Numbered from the stretch's first letter, positions 20,407 through 31,669 are shown. The stretch is DNA of 64,000 bases from Bacillus sp. HSf4 (GCF_029537375.1 NZ_CP120679.1:1290001-1354000), one strand, 5' to 3'. Translations and numbers: made by a program. The notes: generated by a model not told the origin, from the letters alone.

Positions 20407-21357
20407 ATGGTGACATACATTATTCGGAGAACGTTAATGTCTATTCCGATCTTGCTTGGAATTACCATTCTTTCCTTCGCGATTATGAAATCGGCCCCCG
20501 GCAATCCGGTTTCGCTCATGCTTGATCCGTCGATCACCCAGGCTGACCGGGAGCGATTCATCGAGAAATACGGGTTGAATGAGCCGGAGCATATTCAATA
20601 TTTGAAATGGCTCGGCAATATGTTGCAGGGCGATTTTGGCACCTCGATCGTCAGGAAAGGAACGCCTGTCATTGATTTGATTCTTGCGCGGCTGCCCAAC
20701 ACGCTTCTGTTAATGGTTGTTTCAACCATACTGGCGCTTTTGATTTCGATACCGTTCGGCGTGCTGTCGGCGCGGCGCCCTTATTCCAAGCTTGATTACG
20801 GCATTACGTTTACATCATTCATCGGGCTTGCGATCCCGAATTTTTGGCTTGGTCTGATCTTGATTATGGTTCTTGCGGTCAACTTGGGCTGGTTTCCGAC
20901 CGGCGGTGTGATGACGCTCAACTCCGGTTTCAGCATATGGGATCGGGTTCATCATTTGATTTTGCCTGCATTCGTACTTGCGGTCGCCGATATGGCGGGG
21001 CTCACGCGGTATACAAGGTCGAGCATGCTTGATGTGCTCAGACAGGATTACATACGAACGGCCAGAGCAAAAGGCTTTAAAGAAAATCGCGTCGTGTACA
21101 AGCACGGTTTGCGCAACGGACTGCTTCCAGTCGTGACGATTTTTGGACTGATGATTCCTTCTTTTATCGGCGGAGCGGTCATTACCGAACAGATTTTCAG
21201 CTGGCCGGGTCTCGGAAAACTGTTTATTGATTCCGCGTTTCAAAGGGATTACCCGGTTATTATGGCCATGACCGTCATTTCTGCCGTGCTGGTCGTCATC
21301 GGCAACTTAATCGCCGACATTCTGTATGCGGTGATCGATCCGCGGATTGAGTATTAA
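20407..21357 (+). CDS. appB: Oligopeptide ABC transporter permease AppB
   Basis: AppB is one membrane half of the App permease, 316 residues with six hydrophobic segments. The EAA coupling loop is visible around RTARAKGFKENRVVYKHGLR, and the N-terminal IIRRTLMSIPILLGITILSF segment is typical of DppB/OppB. ATG 20407 follows AAAAGGGGAA. It is followed after 20 bases by appC. Confidence 0.93.
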   Translation: MVTYIIRRTLMSIPILLGITILSFAIMKSAPGNPVSLMLDPSITQADRERFIEKYGLNEPEHIQYLKWLGNMLQGDFGTSIVRKGTPVIDLILARLPNTLLLMVVSTILALLISIPFGVLSARRPYSKLDYGITFTSFIGLAIPNFWLGLILIMVLAVNLGWFPTGGVMTLNSGFSIWDRVHHLILPAFVLAVADMAGLTRYTRSSMLDVLRQDYIRTARAKGFKENRVVYKHGLRNGLLPVVTIFGLMIPSFIGGAVITEQIFSWPGLGKLFIDSAFQRDYPVIMAMTVISAVLVVIGNLIADILYAVIDPRIEY

Positions 21358-21377
21358 CAATAAGGGGGGGATAAACG

Positions 21378-22292
21378 ATGCCACAGCCAAATCCTTCAGC
21401 ACCTTCAGCGGAAATCGGATTACAGGAAAACATTCCGCAAAAACCGGAAACGATGACGAAAATCTTTTTTGAGAAATTCTTTAAAAATAAGCTGGCTGTC
21501 GCCGGCGGCCTGATGCTTTTAATTGTGGTACTCTCAGCGCTTTTTGCACCTTTGATCGCTCCATATGCACCGGAACAGCAAAATCTGCTTCACAAGCTGC
21601 AAGCGCCGAGTGCCGAACATTTGATGGGAACGGATAAATTCGGCCGCGATATTTTCAGCCGCCTGCTGTACGGTGCGCAAATTTCCTTGCTTGTCGGCTT
21701 CGCCTCAGTGCTCGGGTCGATCACGATCGGAACCGTGGTCGGCGCCATTGCCGGCTATTTCGGCGGAATCATTGATGCGATATTGATGAGAATCGTTGAT
21801 ATCATCCTATCCATCCCGGATATCTTTCTCTTGATCACGCTGGTCACGATTTTCCAGCCTGGCATTGACAAGCTGATTCTGATTTTCGCTTTGACGAGAT
21901 GGACGACGACGGCGCGGCTTGTGCGCGGAGAATTTTTGTCCTTGAGATCGCGGGAGTTTGTCCTGGCCGCAAAAACGATCGGGACGCGGAGCTACAAAAT
22001 CATTTTTTCGCACATCCTGCCGAACGCCATGGGGCCGATCATCGTTGCGGCGACACTGTCCGTCGGTACCGTGATTCTTGCGGAATCGGCATTAAGCTAT
22101 CTCGGCTTCGGCGTCCAGCCGCCGATGGCGAGCTGGGGCAACATGCTGCAGGATGCGCAAAACTTTACGATCATGATTGAAGCGTGGTGGTATCCGCTGT
22201 TTCCGGGCTTGATGATTTTAATCACCGTTTTGTGCTTTAATTTTCTCGGAGACGGGCTCCGAGATGCGCTTGATCCGAAGAATATTAAATGA
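21378..22292 (+). CDS. appC: Oligopeptide ABC transporter permease AppC
   Basis: AppC is the second membrane subunit, 304 residues, with the OppC-type N-terminal cytoplasmic segment before the first membrane helix (about 38-60). The [19 protein letters not shown] motif and the EAA loop [20 protein letters not shown] mark the family. ATG 21378 follows AAGGGGGGATAA. It is the last gene of appDFABC and is followed by a terminator. Confidence 0.94.
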   Translation: MPQPNPSAPSAEIGLQENIPQKPETMTKIFFEKFFKNKLAVAGGLMLLIVVLSALFAPLIAPYAPEQQNLLHKLQAPSAEHLMGTDKFGRDIFSRLLYGAQISLLVGFASVLGSITIGTVVGAIAGYFGGIIDAILMRIVDIILSIPDIFLLITLVTIFQPGIDKLILIFALTRWTTTARLVRGEFLSLRSREFVLAAKTIGTRSYKIIFSHILPNAMGPIIVAATLSVGTVILAESALSYLGFGVQPPMASWGNMLQDAQNFTIMIEAWWYPLFPGLMILITVLCFNFLGDGLRDALDPKNIK

Positions 22293-22293
22293 G

Positions 22294-22330
22294 AAAACAG
22301 GGGCGTCTTTCAGGCGGCCCTGTTTTTTTT
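22294..22330 (+). terminator. Terminator after appC
   Basis: AAAACAGGG pairs with the complementary CCCTGTTTT across an 18-base inner region with weaker pairing, followed by eight T residues. Confidence 0.75.
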
Positions 22331-22415
22331 ATGAGCCATTGCCATAGATGGAATAATTTCCTTTACCCTTGCCTATACTGTGGACAACAGTTTTTATAAA
22401 GTGAGGGGTTAGGAA

Positions 22416-23168
22416 ATGTTATTTCTTCATGATGTGTGGGTGAATTGGTTTGAGGGAGAAGAAAATGGCTACAATGTCTGTCACTTTCATGAATGGCGGA
22501 AGGAAGACAGTGTTGAACTGTTGGATCAGGTGCCTTTATTAAGAGTTTCGTCCGTTTTGTTCAACTACATAGAAAATGATCTATCAGAACTTCCATCCGA
22601 ATTATTAAAGGATGTCCATCAAAAAGCATATATCCGCAAAAACCATGAGCGTACACAGCTTGATCATTGCTTCGTCGTAACAGACGGCATCGGAATCCTG
22701 GCGGTTGATACAGCCGGCTATTCGATCCCCGTCAGAAAAAGCCGCCTCATCCCAAGACAGGAACAGCTCGTCTATGACATGGTCAAGGACGTTGAAGCAC
22801 AAGAATACGAATTTGCACCGGAAAAGCTGCAGTCTTCCAAGGAATACCACATCTTATCATTATCACCGGAGCATGTCAGAGGATTAACAAGAAAAGAACG
22901 TCAGCTGAAACAGCTGCTGTTCATGGCGCTTGATCAGCTGAAAGGTCTTAAAAACCGCGCTGAGATCGCCTACTGGTACACGGAATGGAATCCGTATATG
23001 TATGAACAGATTAAACGGATGACATTTGAAGAAATCTGGGACATGCTTTTCAATGAAACGATTGACGGCTGGTCTGACAAACACCGGGACTTTTGTGAAA
23101 ACTTAATTAAAGGACAGCCGTTTTTTGAGAAGCTTTGGGAAATTGAAAATGAGTCAAAAGTCAACTAA
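22416..23168 (+). CDS. yjbA: Conserved protein YjbA (UPF0736)
   Basis: The 250-residue protein begins [27 protein letters not shown] and matches YjbA in length and sequence. It is soluble, rich in aromatic and charged residues, and has no catalytic motif I recognise. ATG 22416 follows AAGTGAGGGG. It lies alone between the app operon and convergent trpS, each side bounded by a terminator. Confidence 0.85.
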   Translation: MLFLHDVWVNWFEGEENGYNVCHFHEWRKEDSVELLDQVPLLRVSSVLFNYIENDLSELPSELLKDVHQKAYIRKNHERTQLDHCFVVTDGIGILAVDTAGYSIPVRKSRLIPRQEQLVYDMVKDVEAQEYEFAPEKLQSSKEYHILSLSPEHVRGLTRKERQLKQLLFMALDQLKGLKNRAEIAYWYTEWNPYMYEQIKRMTFEEIWDMLFNETIDGWSDKHRDFCENLIKGQPFFEKLWEIENESKVN

Positions 23169-23199
23169 AAAGCCGTCGGTCATGCCGATGGCTTTTTTG
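23167..23199 (+). terminator. Terminator after yjbA
   Basis: AAAAAGCCGTCGG pairs with CCGATGGCTTTTTT (one G-T pair) around a short loop, directly after the yjbA stop codon. Confidence 0.85.
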
Positions 23200-23343
23200 C
23201 GCTTTCCATTAAAAAACAGAACCTTATACTAATAAAGAAAAAACACGGCGAAAAAGCGGCTTCTGCAGGACCAGAGGCATGTTTTCATCAACGCGAATTA
23301 TAGGAATATCGCATTTTGCGGCCGTGCAGGCCTGTTCTTTATG

Positions 23344-23387
23344 AAAAACACCTTCTCATTGCAGAAGCAATCAAGAAGGTGTTTTTT
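23344..23387. terminator. Terminator of trpS (can act both ways)
   Basis: AAAAACACCTTCT at 23344-23356 pairs perfectly with AGAAGGTGTTTTT at 23374-23386. The A run to the left gives a T run on the trpS transcript. The 150 bases between this hairpin and the yjbA terminator hold nothing I can assign. Confidence 0.82.
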
Positions 23388-23389
23388 GC

Positions 23390-24657
<1,268 letters not shown>

Positions 24658-24663
24658 AATTTT

Positions 24664-24692
24664 ATTATATATAAATTCGAAATGAAAGTCAC
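24664..24692 (-). promoter_or_regulatory. Promoter of the trpS T-box transcript
   Basis: On the minus strand GTGACT (complement of 24687-24692), 17 bases, then a perfect TATAAT (complement of 24664-24669). Transcription would start near 24657, just ahead of the T-box leader. Confidence 0.65.
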
Positions 24693-25013
24693 GGGGCTCC
24701 AAAAAGAAAAACAATATCGGGATGAGAAGAGTCGGCCTGACAGTGGTGAATTCTTTATAACGAATAGTAAATGTTATATGTGTAAAACGTTTCTTTCTGT
24801 TAAATATCGACTTTCATTTTAGTGTGTTTACGCTTTAATACAGAGAAGTATATTTGTATCATTGGTAGAAAAACTGACAAAGTTAAATTGTTTGAATAAA
24901 AAAATAATTGAAAATTAATATTGCAATAAATTATTCTATTAATTATAATGAATTTGTTCACTTCGGTGTTACAGGTTCTTTACATAAAAATATTCAGAAT
25001 AGACGAAACAGAG
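24693..25013 (+). other. AT-rich region upstream of the opp operon
   Basis: This stretch has no credible gene on either strand. It must hold the opp promoter. AATATTCAGAATAGA at 24989-25003 agrees with the CodY motif AATTTTCWGAAAATT at 11 of 15 positions, so nutritional repression of opp is plausible. I could not pick one clear -35/-10 pair. Confidence 0.4.
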
Positions 25014-25047
25014 AAAAAAGTATGGCAAGTGGACCTAATACTTTTTT
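25014..25047 (+). promoter_or_regulatory. Terminator-like hairpin in the oppA leader
   Basis: AAAAAAGTAT at 25014-25023 pairs perfectly with ATACTTTTTT at 25038-25047; a further GG/CC pair is possible inside the loop. The T run at the end of the right arm resembles a terminator. It lies about 60 bases before the oppA start and so could attenuate opp or mark the end of an upstream short RNA. The stem is mostly A-T, so strength is doubtful. Confidence 0.4.
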
Positions 25048-25108
25048 ATGATAAATCTGAATGTTCAGGAGTAAGGAACTAAAAAATATGAATTAGGGGG
25101 GTTTCTTT

Positions 25109-26737
25109 TTGAAGAAGCGTTGGTCATTAATCAGTTTAATGCTTATTTTCACTCTCGTTCTCAGCGCCTGCGGCTTCGGCTCAAGCTCTGGCGATGGTGG
25201 TAAAAAAGACAGCAAAGGCAAAGACACATTGAATGTAAACATTAAAACCGAGCCGTTTTCACTCAATCCGGGACTTGCGAACGATTCGGTTTCTGCAAAC
25301 GTACTTCGTCAGACTTTTGAAGGATTGACGACAATCGGCAAAGACGGAAAGCCGGTTGAAGCTGCCGCGTCAAAAATCGAAGTCAGCGATGATCAGAAGA
25401 CATACACGTTTACGATCCGCGATGGCGCGAAATGGTCAAATGGAGATCCTGTAACAGCGGAGGATTTTGAATACGCTTGGAAATGGGCACTTGACCCGAA
25501 AAATGAGTCACAATACGCTTACCAGCTTTACTACTTAAAAGGCGGTGAAGCGGCGAACACCGGCAAAGGCAAAATTGAAGATGTCGGCGTTAAAGCAGTT
25601 GATGACAAGACGTTGAAAGTCGAGCTTGAAAAACCGACACCGTACTTTACGGAATTGACGGCATTCTACACATATATGCCAGTCAATAAAAAGGTCGCTG
25701 AGGAAAATCCGAAATGGTATACAAAAGCCGACGAGAACTACGTATCCAACGGACCTTTCAAAATGACGAAATGGAAGCACAACGGAAGCATCGTGCTGGA
25801 GAAAAACGACCAGTACTGGGATAAAGACGCTGTCAAGCTGAAGAAAATCAACATGGCGATGGTCAACGACGCCAACACCGGCCTCAACATGTACAAAAAA
25901 GGCGAGATTGATTTCGTCGGACAGCCACTTGATGAGATTCCGACAGATGCGATTCCAAGCCTGAAAAAAGAAGGCTTGCATATCGATCCGTTCGCAGCCG
26001 TTTACCTTTACAAATTCAATACGGAAGCTGCTCCATTGAACAATGTCAACATCCGTAAAGCCTTGACATACGCGATCAACCGCGAGGCGATCGTTAAAAA
26101 CATCACACAGGCTGAACAGATTCCGGCGATGGGATTCGTTCCGCCGGCTGTCACCGGGTTTGAGTCAAACAAAGGTTATTTCAAAGATCACGATGTTGAA
26201 AAAGCAAAAGAATACTTGAATAAAGGCTTGAAAGAACTCGGTTTGAAAAAGGCGTCCGACCTTCCGAAAATCACGCTTTCCTACAATACGGATGAAGGCC
26301 ACCAAAAAATCGCCCAGGCCGTACAGGAAATGTGGAGCAGGGATCTAGGCGTTGATGTTGAATTAGGCAATGAGGAATGGAACGTATACATTGATAAACT
26401 CCATACCGGAAACTATCAAATCGGCCGCATGGGCTGGATCGCCGACTTCAACGACGCGATGAACTTCCTTGAAACATACCGTGACAAAGAAGGCGGAAAC
26501 AATGATACGAACTGGGAAAATGCAGAATACAAAAAATTGCTTGAAAAAGCTTCCACAGAAACCGATGACGATAAACGCATCAAGCTGATGAAAGAAGCCG
26601 AAAGCATCATTATGGATGAACTGCCGATCGCTCCGATTTACTTCTACACAATGCCTTATATGCAAGATGAAAACTTAAAAGGCGTTGTTCTGACAGGGAC
26701 TGGAGAGATCTATTTCAAAACAGCGTATTTTGAATAA
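25109..26737 (+). CDS. oppA: Oligopeptide-binding lipoprotein OppA
   Basis: OppA binds peptides, including signalling peptides for competence and sporulation in B. subtilis (Spo0KA). The 542-residue protein starts at TTG 25109 after TAGGGGGG and has a lipoprotein signal ending VLSAC (Cys21), then a full SBP family 5 domain (LNVNIKTEPFSLNPGLANDSV … MPYMQDENLKGVVLTGTGEIYF). It heads oppABCDF and is followed by an internal terminator, a usual way to make more binding protein than permease. Confidence 0.96.
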   Translation: MKKRWSLISLMLIFTLVLSACGFGSSSGDGGKKDSKGKDTLNVNIKTEPFSLNPGLANDSVSANVLRQTFEGLTTIGKDGKPVEAAASKIEVSDDQKTYTFTIRDGAKWSNGDPVTAEDFEYAWKWALDPKNESQYAYQLYYLKGGEAANTGKGKIEDVGVKAVDDKTLKVELEKPTPYFTELTAFYTYMPVNKKVAEENPKWYTKADENYVSNGPFKMTKWKHNGSIVLEKNDQYWDKDAVKLKKINMAMVNDANTGLNMYKKGEIDFVGQPLDEIPTDAIPSLKKEGLHIDPFAAVYLYKFNTEAAPLNNVNIRKALTYAINREAIVKNITQAEQIPAMGFVPPAVTGFESNKGYFKDHDVEKAKEYLNKGLKELGLKKASDLPKITLSYNTDEGHQKIAQAVQEMWSRDLGVDVELGNEEWNVYIDKLHTGNYQIGRMGWIADFNDAMNFLETYRDKEGGNNDTNWENAEYKKLLEKASTETDDDKRIKLMKEAESIIMDELPIAPIYFYTMPYMQDENLKGVVLTGTGEIYFKTAYFE

Positions 26738-26746
26738 AACTGCATC

Positions 26747-26788
26747 AAAAAGTATATGGGGCCTAGGAGTTTCCCCCCATATACTTTT
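26747..26788 (+). terminator. Intra-operon terminator between oppA and oppB
   Basis: AAAAGTATATGGGG pairs with CCCCATATACTTTT, loop of 13 bases, with a weak T tail. It falls between the binding protein and the permease genes and probably gives partial termination or a stable oppA mRNA end. Confidence 0.82.
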
Positions 26789-26835
26789 ATTTATGAAAAG
26801 AAGTTAATAGACTGAATATTCGGAGGTGTGTAACA

Positions 26836-27771
26836 ATGTTTAAATTTTTAGGCCGTCGTCTCGTATATATGCTGATTTCTCTCTGGGTTATTGTAACAGC
26901 TACCTTCTTCCTGATGAGAGCAATTCCGGGCGGACCTTTTTCAGGCGAGAAGAAACTTCCTCCTGCAATTGAAGCAAGCCTCAATTCTTACTATGGTTTA
27001 GACCAGCCCCTATTTAAACAATATCTCGATTACTTAGTATCGGTTATGAAATGGGATTTTGGGCCTTCATTTAAATATAAAGGACAAACTGTAAACGACT
27101 TAATCAACTCCGGCTTTCCGATCTCTTTTACACTTGGGTTGGAAGCGATCTGCCTCGCCCTGGCATTCGGTGTTTTGTTCGGCGTGATCGCAGCGCTGAA
27201 GAGGAATAAATGGCAGGACTACAGTGCGATGATTATCGCCGTTGTCGGTATTTCCGTGCCGAACTTCATCATGGCGGCGCTTCTGCAGTATGTGCTGGCG
27301 ATGAAACTGGGCTGGTTCCCTGTCGCACAATGGGAGTCATGGGGACATACCGTGCTTCCGGCAATCGCAGTCGCCTCAATGCCGATGGCGTTTATCGCCC
27401 GCCTGACCCGTTCAAGCATGCTTGAAGTGCTGAGCAGCGACTACATCCGCACGGCGCGTGCGAAAGGGTTAAGCACGTCAGCGGTTACCTTTAAGCATGC
27501 GATCCGCAATGCCATCATGCCTGTCGTGACGTATATGGGGCCGATGGCGGCATCCATTTTGACGGGGACGTTTGTCGTTGAAAAAATCTTCGGTATCCCG
27601 GGACTGGGCATGCACTTTGTCACAAGCATTACAAACCGCGACTATACGGTTATCATGGGTGTCACCGTATTTTTCGGGGCGATTCTTTTGCTGTGCGTCT
27701 TGCTTGTCGATCTTTTGTACGGCTTAATCGATCCGCGCATCAAACTGTTTGGCGCTAAGAAAGGGGAGTAA
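26836..27771 (+). CDS. oppB: Oligopeptide ABC transporter permease OppB
   Basis: OppB is a membrane subunit of the Opp permease, 311 residues with six hydrophobic segments. The EAA loop is at [20 protein letters not shown], and the start [20 protein letters not shown] is typical of the family. ATG 26836 follows GGAGGTGTG. It is separated from oppC by 4 bases. Confidence 0.94.
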   Translation: MFKFLGRRLVYMLISLWVIVTATFFLMRAIPGGPFSGEKKLPPAIEASLNSYYGLDQPLFKQYLDYLVSVMKWDFGPSFKYKGQTVNDLINSGFPISFTLGLEAICLALAFGVLFGVIAALKRNKWQDYSAMIIAVVGISVPNFIMAALLQYVLAMKLGWFPVAQWESWGHTVLPAIAVASMPMAFIARLTRSSMLEVLSSDYIRTARAKGLSTSAVTFKHAIRNAIMPVVTYMGPMAASILTGTFVVEKIFGIPGLGMHFVTSITNRDYTVIMGVTVFFGAILLLCVLLVDLLYGLIDPRIKLFGAKKGE

Positions 27772-27775
27772 AAGG

Positions 27776-28693
27776 ATGCAGCAAATACCAAAAGACATGT
27801 TTGAACCTGCAGCTGTTGACCATAGCGAAGCCGAAAAGATCTCTAAGAAAAACCTTTCGTTTTGGACGGATGTATTCTTGAGATTTAAAGAAAACAAGCT
27901 CGCGCTGTTTGGGCTGGTGATTCTGATCCTGATCGCTCTAATGGCCATCTTTGCGCCGATGTTTTCGAGCTTTCAATATGAAGAGACAGATTTAACGAAT
28001 ACGAATCAGCCGCCAAGCGCAGAGCACTGGTTTGGAACAGATGACCTTGGAAGAGACGTGTTTGTCCGAACATGGGTCGGCGCACGCATCTCGCTGACAA
28101 TCGGACTCGCTGCTGCGCTGATCGACGTTTTGATCGGTGTGATATGGGGTGCGATTTCCGGCATCAGAGGCGGACGTACGGATGAAATTATGATGAGAAT
28201 AGCAGACATCTTATGGGCGATTCCATCCTTATTAATGACGATCCTGCTGCTCGTTGTCATGGGGAAAGGCTTGATCACGATGATCGTTGCCATGGTCATC
28301 ACCGGCTGGATCAACATGGCGAGAATCGTGCGCGGACAAGTGCTTCAGCTTAAGAACCAGGAGTTTGTCCTGGCGTCGAGAACATTGGGCGCGAAAAACT
28401 CCCGCATCATCAGGAAACACCTGCTTCCAAACATCATGAGCCCGATCTTGGTCACCATGACATTGACCGTACCTACGGCGATTTTCTATGAAGCGTTTTT
28501 AAGCTATCTTGGCCTCGGCGTCCCGCAGCCGTTAGCGAGCTGGGGAACGATGGCAACCGACGGTGTGCAGGGCTTGGAATATTATCCATGGCGCCTGTTT
28601 TTCCCGGCTACATTTATCTGTTTGACCATGTTTGCATTTAACGTTATCGGCGACGGATTGCGCGATGCTTTAGATCCGAAGCTTCGTAAATAA
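27776..28693 (+). CDS. oppC: Oligopeptide ABC transporter permease OppC
   Basis: OppC is the second membrane subunit, 305 residues, matching the B. subtilis length. ATG 27776 (MQQIPKDMFEPAA) follows AAAGGGGAGTAAAAGG; a frame open to 27749 lies inside oppB. The FGTDDLGRDVFVRTWVGAR motif and the EAA loop ASRTLGAKNSRIIRKHLLPN are present. The ribosome site overlaps the oppB stop. Confidence 0.95.
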   Translation: MQQIPKDMFEPAAVDHSEAEKISKKNLSFWTDVFLRFKENKLALFGLVILILIALMAIFAPMFSSFQYEETDLTNTNQPPSAEHWFGTDDLGRDVFVRTWVGARISLTIGLAAALIDVLIGVIWGAISGIRGGRTDEIMMRIADILWAIPSLLMTILLLVVMGKGLITMIVAMVITGWINMARIVRGQVLQLKNQEFVLASRTLGAKNSRIIRKHLLPNIMSPILVTMTLTVPTAIFYEAFLSYLGLGVPQPLASWGTMATDGVQGLEYYPWRLFFPATFICLTMFAFNVIGDGLRDALDPKLRK

Positions 28694-28706
28694 AGGAGTG
28701 AGATAG

Positions 28707-29768
28707 ATGAAACACTTACTTGAAGTGAAAGATTTGGCCATTTCTTTTAAAACATATGCCGGCGAAGTCCAGGCGATCCGCGGTGTCAACTTTCACGTTG
28801 ACAAAGGAGAGACGCTTGCGATCGTCGGAGAATCCGGGTCAGGCAAAAGCGTCACTTCACAGGCGATTATGAAGCTGATTCCAATGCCGCCGGGCTACTT
28901 TAAAAAAGGACAAATTTTATTCGACGGAGAAGATTTGGTGCCGAAAACAGAGAAGGAAATGCAGTCGATTCGCGGCAAAGACATCGGTATGATTTTTCAG
29001 GATCCGATGACGTCTTTGAACCCGACGATGAAAGTCGGCCGCCAAATCACCGAAGTACTGTTTAAACATGAAAAGATTTCAAAAGAGGACGCGAATAAGC
29101 GGGCGGTCGAGCTGCTCAGCCTCGTTGGGATTCCGATGCCTGAACGGCGTGTGAATCAATATCCTCACGAATTCAGCGGAGGCATGAGGCAGCGGGTTGT
29201 CATCGCGATGGCGCTCGCCGCCAATCCGAAGCTGTTAATCGCTGATGAACCGACGACAGCGCTCGATGTGACGATTCAGGCGCAAATTTTGGAACTGATG
29301 AAAGATTTGCAGAAAAAGATTGATACATCGATCATTTTTATTACGCACGATCTCGGCGTCGTCGCCAATGTGGCCGACCGTGTCGCCGTTATGTATGCCG
29401 GCCAGATTGTTGAAATCGGAACGGTTGATGAAATTTTCTACAACCCGAAACACCCTTACACATGGGGGCTGCTTGCTTCAATGCCGAGCCTTGACAATGA
29501 CGGTGATGAAGAATTGATGGCGATTCCGGGTTCGCCTCCTGATTTGACGAAACCGCCAAAAGGGGACGCATTTGCATTGCGAAGCCCTTATGCAATGAAA
29601 ATCGATTTTGAACAAGAACCGCCGATGTTTAAAATATCTGACACACACTATGTCAAATCATGGCTCATGCATCCTGACGCTCCAAAGGTTGAACCGCCTG
29701 CGGCCGTCAAAAGCAAAATGCGGGAGTTTCAAGACCAAAAACCGGTTCAAGTGAAAGAAGGTGAATGA
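28707..29768 (+). CDS. oppD: Oligopeptide ABC transporter ATP-binding protein OppD
   Basis: OppD is one of the Opp ATPases, 353 residues. Walker A GESGSGKS is at 41-48, the signature FSGGMRQR and Walker [13 protein letters not shown] follow. Unlike AppD in this window, its C-terminal domain has no cysteine cluster (GDAFALRSPYAMKIDFEQEPP). ATG 28707 follows AAAGGAGTGAG. Its stop is 1 base before the oppF start. Confidence 0.94.
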   Translation: MKHLLEVKDLAISFKTYAGEVQAIRGVNFHVDKGETLAIVGESGSGKSVTSQAIMKLIPMPPGYFKKGQILFDGEDLVPKTEKEMQSIRGKDIGMIFQDPMTSLNPTMKVGRQITEVLFKHEKISKEDANKRAVELLSLVGIPMPERRVNQYPHEFSGGMRQRVVIAMALAANPKLLIADEPTTALDVTIQAQILELMKDLQKKIDTSIIFITHDLGVVANVADRVAVMYAGQIVEIGTVDEIFYNPKHPYTWGLLASMPSLDNDGDEELMAIPGSPPDLTKPPKGDAFALRSPYAMKIDFEQEPPMFKISDTHYVKSWLMHPDAPKVEPPAAVKSKMREFQDQKPVQVKEGE

Positions 29769-29769
29769 T

Positions 29770-30693
29770 ATGGCGGAAAAACTGCTTGAAATCAAGAACT
29801 TAAAACAGCATTTCTCAACGCCTAAAGGAACTGTGAAAGCTGTAGACGGAATCTCTTTTGACATCTATAAAGGAGAAACGCTCGGCCTTGTCGGTGAATC
29901 CGGCTGCGGTAAATCGACGACAGGACGGACAATCATTCGTTTATATGAAGCGACATCCGGTGAGGTGCTATTCAAAGGAACAAATGTGCACGACAAAAAG
30001 TCTGCCAAAGACCTTCTTGCATTCAACCGGAAGATGCAGATGATCTTTCAGGACCCGTATGCTTCACTGAATCCGCGGATGACGGTCGCCGATATCATCG
30101 CGGAAGGGATCGATATTCACGGCCTGGCAAAATCGAAGCAAGAACGGCTTGAACGGGTGCACGAGTTGCTCCATCTTGTCGGCTTAAACAAAGAGCACGC
30201 AAACCGCTATCCTCACGAATTTTCCGGAGGACAGCGCCAGCGGATCGGAATCGCCAGGGCTCTTGCGGTCGAGCCTGAATTCATCATTGCCGATGAGCCG
30301 ATCTCAGCGCTTGACGTCTCGATCCAGGCTCAGGTCGTCAACCTTATGAAGGATCTGCAAAAGGAGAGGGGATTGACCTACCTTTTCATCGCTCATGACC
30401 TGTCGATGGTGAAATACATCAGCGACCGGATCGGCGTCATGTATTTTGGCAAGCTGGTTGAATTGGCGCCGGCCGATGAATTATACGAGAACCCGCTTCA
30501 TCCTTATACACAATCGCTTTTGTCAGCCATTCCGCTTCCGGATCCGGATTACGAGCGCAACCGTATGCGGAAAACGTATGATCCGTCCGTCCATAAGCTG
30601 AGAGACGGGGAAGAGATGGAGCTTCGCGAAGTGAAGCCCGGACATTTTGTCATGTGTTCTGAAGAAGAGTTCAAAGCGTACCAATCGAAATAA
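29770..30693 (+). CDS. oppF: Oligopeptide ABC transporter ATP-binding protein OppF
   Basis: OppF is the second Opp ATPase, 307 residues; in B. subtilis it is needed for peptide transport but not for sporulation signalling. Walker A GESGCGKS is at 43-50, then FSGGQRQR and [15 protein letters not shown] 29770 ([15 protein letters not shown]) follows AAGAAGGTGA; the GTG at 29761 would overlap oppD. It ends the operon before two terminators. Confidence 0.94.
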   Translation: MAEKLLEIKNLKQHFSTPKGTVKAVDGISFDIYKGETLGLVGESGCGKSTTGRTIIRLYEATSGEVLFKGTNVHDKKSAKDLLAFNRKMQMIFQDPYASLNPRMTVADIIAEGIDIHGLAKSKQERLERVHELLHLVGLNKEHANRYPHEFSGGQRQRIGIARALAVEPEFIIADEPISALDVSIQAQVVNLMKDLQKERGLTYLFIAHDLSMVKYISDRIGVMYFGKLVELAPADELYENPLHPYTQSLLSAIPLPDPDYERNRMRKTYDPSVHKLRDGEEMELREVKPGHFVMCSEEEFKAYQSK

Positions 30694-30698
30694 TATAG

Positions 30699-30753
30699 AA
30701 GGCGGCCTGATGGCTGCCTTTTTGACGGAGCAAAACAGATGCTCCGTTTTTTT
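30699..30753 (+). terminator. Tandem terminators after oppF
   Basis: AAGGCGGCC/GGCTGCCTT with a T run is followed by ACGGAGC (30725-30731)/GCTCCGT (30741-30747) with a T run. Two hairpins in series should stop opp transcription firmly ahead of the yjbC promoter. Confidence 0.82.
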
Positions 30754-30765
30754 GTGAAAAAAAAA

Positions 30766-30791
30766 TGAAACCTTCGCCGCGGACGTTCGTC
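30766..30791 (+). promoter_or_regulatory. ECF-sigma promoter of yjbC-spx
   Basis: TGAAAC at 30766-30771, a 16-base spacer and CGTC at 30788-30791 match the SigW/SigM/SigX consensus exactly. The yjbC-spx operon is known in B. subtilis to be driven by ECF sigma factors, so the site agrees with established regulation. Confidence 0.85.
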
Positions 30792-30916
30792 TTAGTATAT
30801 ATAGGTAACATGCTCAGCTTGATCTGCTCCTGATGCTTAAAAGAAATTGTTTAAACTAAAGAGAAAGCGGGTATATCTAAGGTGTGAATCATAAGAACAT
30901 CATAAGGAGCAAATCA

Positions 30917-31495
30917 ATGAACTGGTATGAAAAGCTTAGCGAGTATTTTCCCGTTGAAGAAATGAAATCAAAAGAACATATGGAGGCATTATTAAAGGAA
31001 CAAAACGATATTTACCATAAAGAAGAAGGCCGTCATCACGTGCTGATGTATGCCGAGTTTGATTCCTTTATCTTCATCGACTATCTGTTCGTTTCTAAAG
31101 ATGCAAGAGGCCAGGGTCTCGGCTCAAAACTGCTCGAAAAGCTGAAAAAGAAAAACAAGCCGATCCTTCTCGAAGTCGAACCTGTGGACGAAGAGGATGC
31201 AGATACGGCAAATCGTCTCAAATTTTACCAAAAGCAAAACTTTAAACACGCTGAGTCAATTGGTTACCGGCGCCGGTCGCTTGCCACCGGCAAAGTCAGT
31301 GAAATGGAGATTTTATATTGGTCTCCCCGTTCAAACACGGAAGAAGAAGTATATGAAGCGATGAAAGAAACGTATGAAAAAATCCATACATATCAAGATG
31401 AAAAATGGTATGGAGAATCGTTTGAGGATGTCGATGATGTCCTGAAGATCGTTGATGATCAAAAACAAAAGAACATTTTCGATGAACTAAACTAG
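30917..31495 (+). CDS. yjbC: GNAT acetyltransferase YjbC
   Basis: The 192-residue protein has a GNAT acetyltransferase core with the acetyl-CoA loop RGQGLGS at 64-70 (VSKDARGQGLGSKLLEKL). YjbC has a reported link to salt stress in B. subtilis, but its substrate is unknown. ATG 30917 (MNWYEKLSEYF) follows AAGGAGC; an earlier in-frame start at 30884 lacks a good site. It is cotranscribed with spx from the ECF promoter, while spx also has a promoter of its own. Confidence 0.88.
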   Translation: MNWYEKLSEYFPVEEMKSKEHMEALLKEQNDIYHKEEGRHHVLMYAEFDSFIFIDYLFVSKDARGQGLGSKLLEKLKKKNKPILLEVEPVDEEDADTANRLKFYQKQNFKHAESIGYRRRSLATGKVSEMEILYWSPRSNTEEEVYEAMKETYEKIHTYQDEKWYGESFEDVDDVLKIVDDQKQKNIFDELN

Positions 31496-31560
31496 TTGAG
31501 AATGAGAATAGGCAAAAAGAACAAAAGTCGCAGGATTGTCAAAAAATTTCTGTTACAGAC

Positions 31561-31589
31561 TGTTCACACTTACTTTTTTATAGTATAAT
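31561..31589 (+). promoter_or_regulatory. SigA-type promoter of spx
   Basis: TGTTCA at 31561-31566, 17 bases and a perfect TATAAT at 31584-31589 lie about 80 bases before spx. In B. subtilis this internal promoter is repressed by PerR and YodB; I see no repressor box that I would call with confidence here. Confidence 0.65.
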
Positions 31590-31669
31590 ACTCTATAAAG
31601 ATTACTTTTTTAGATTAATTTCAATTTAAGAATGCGCTATTTCATTCTACTTTTTAAGGAGTGAAGCAT

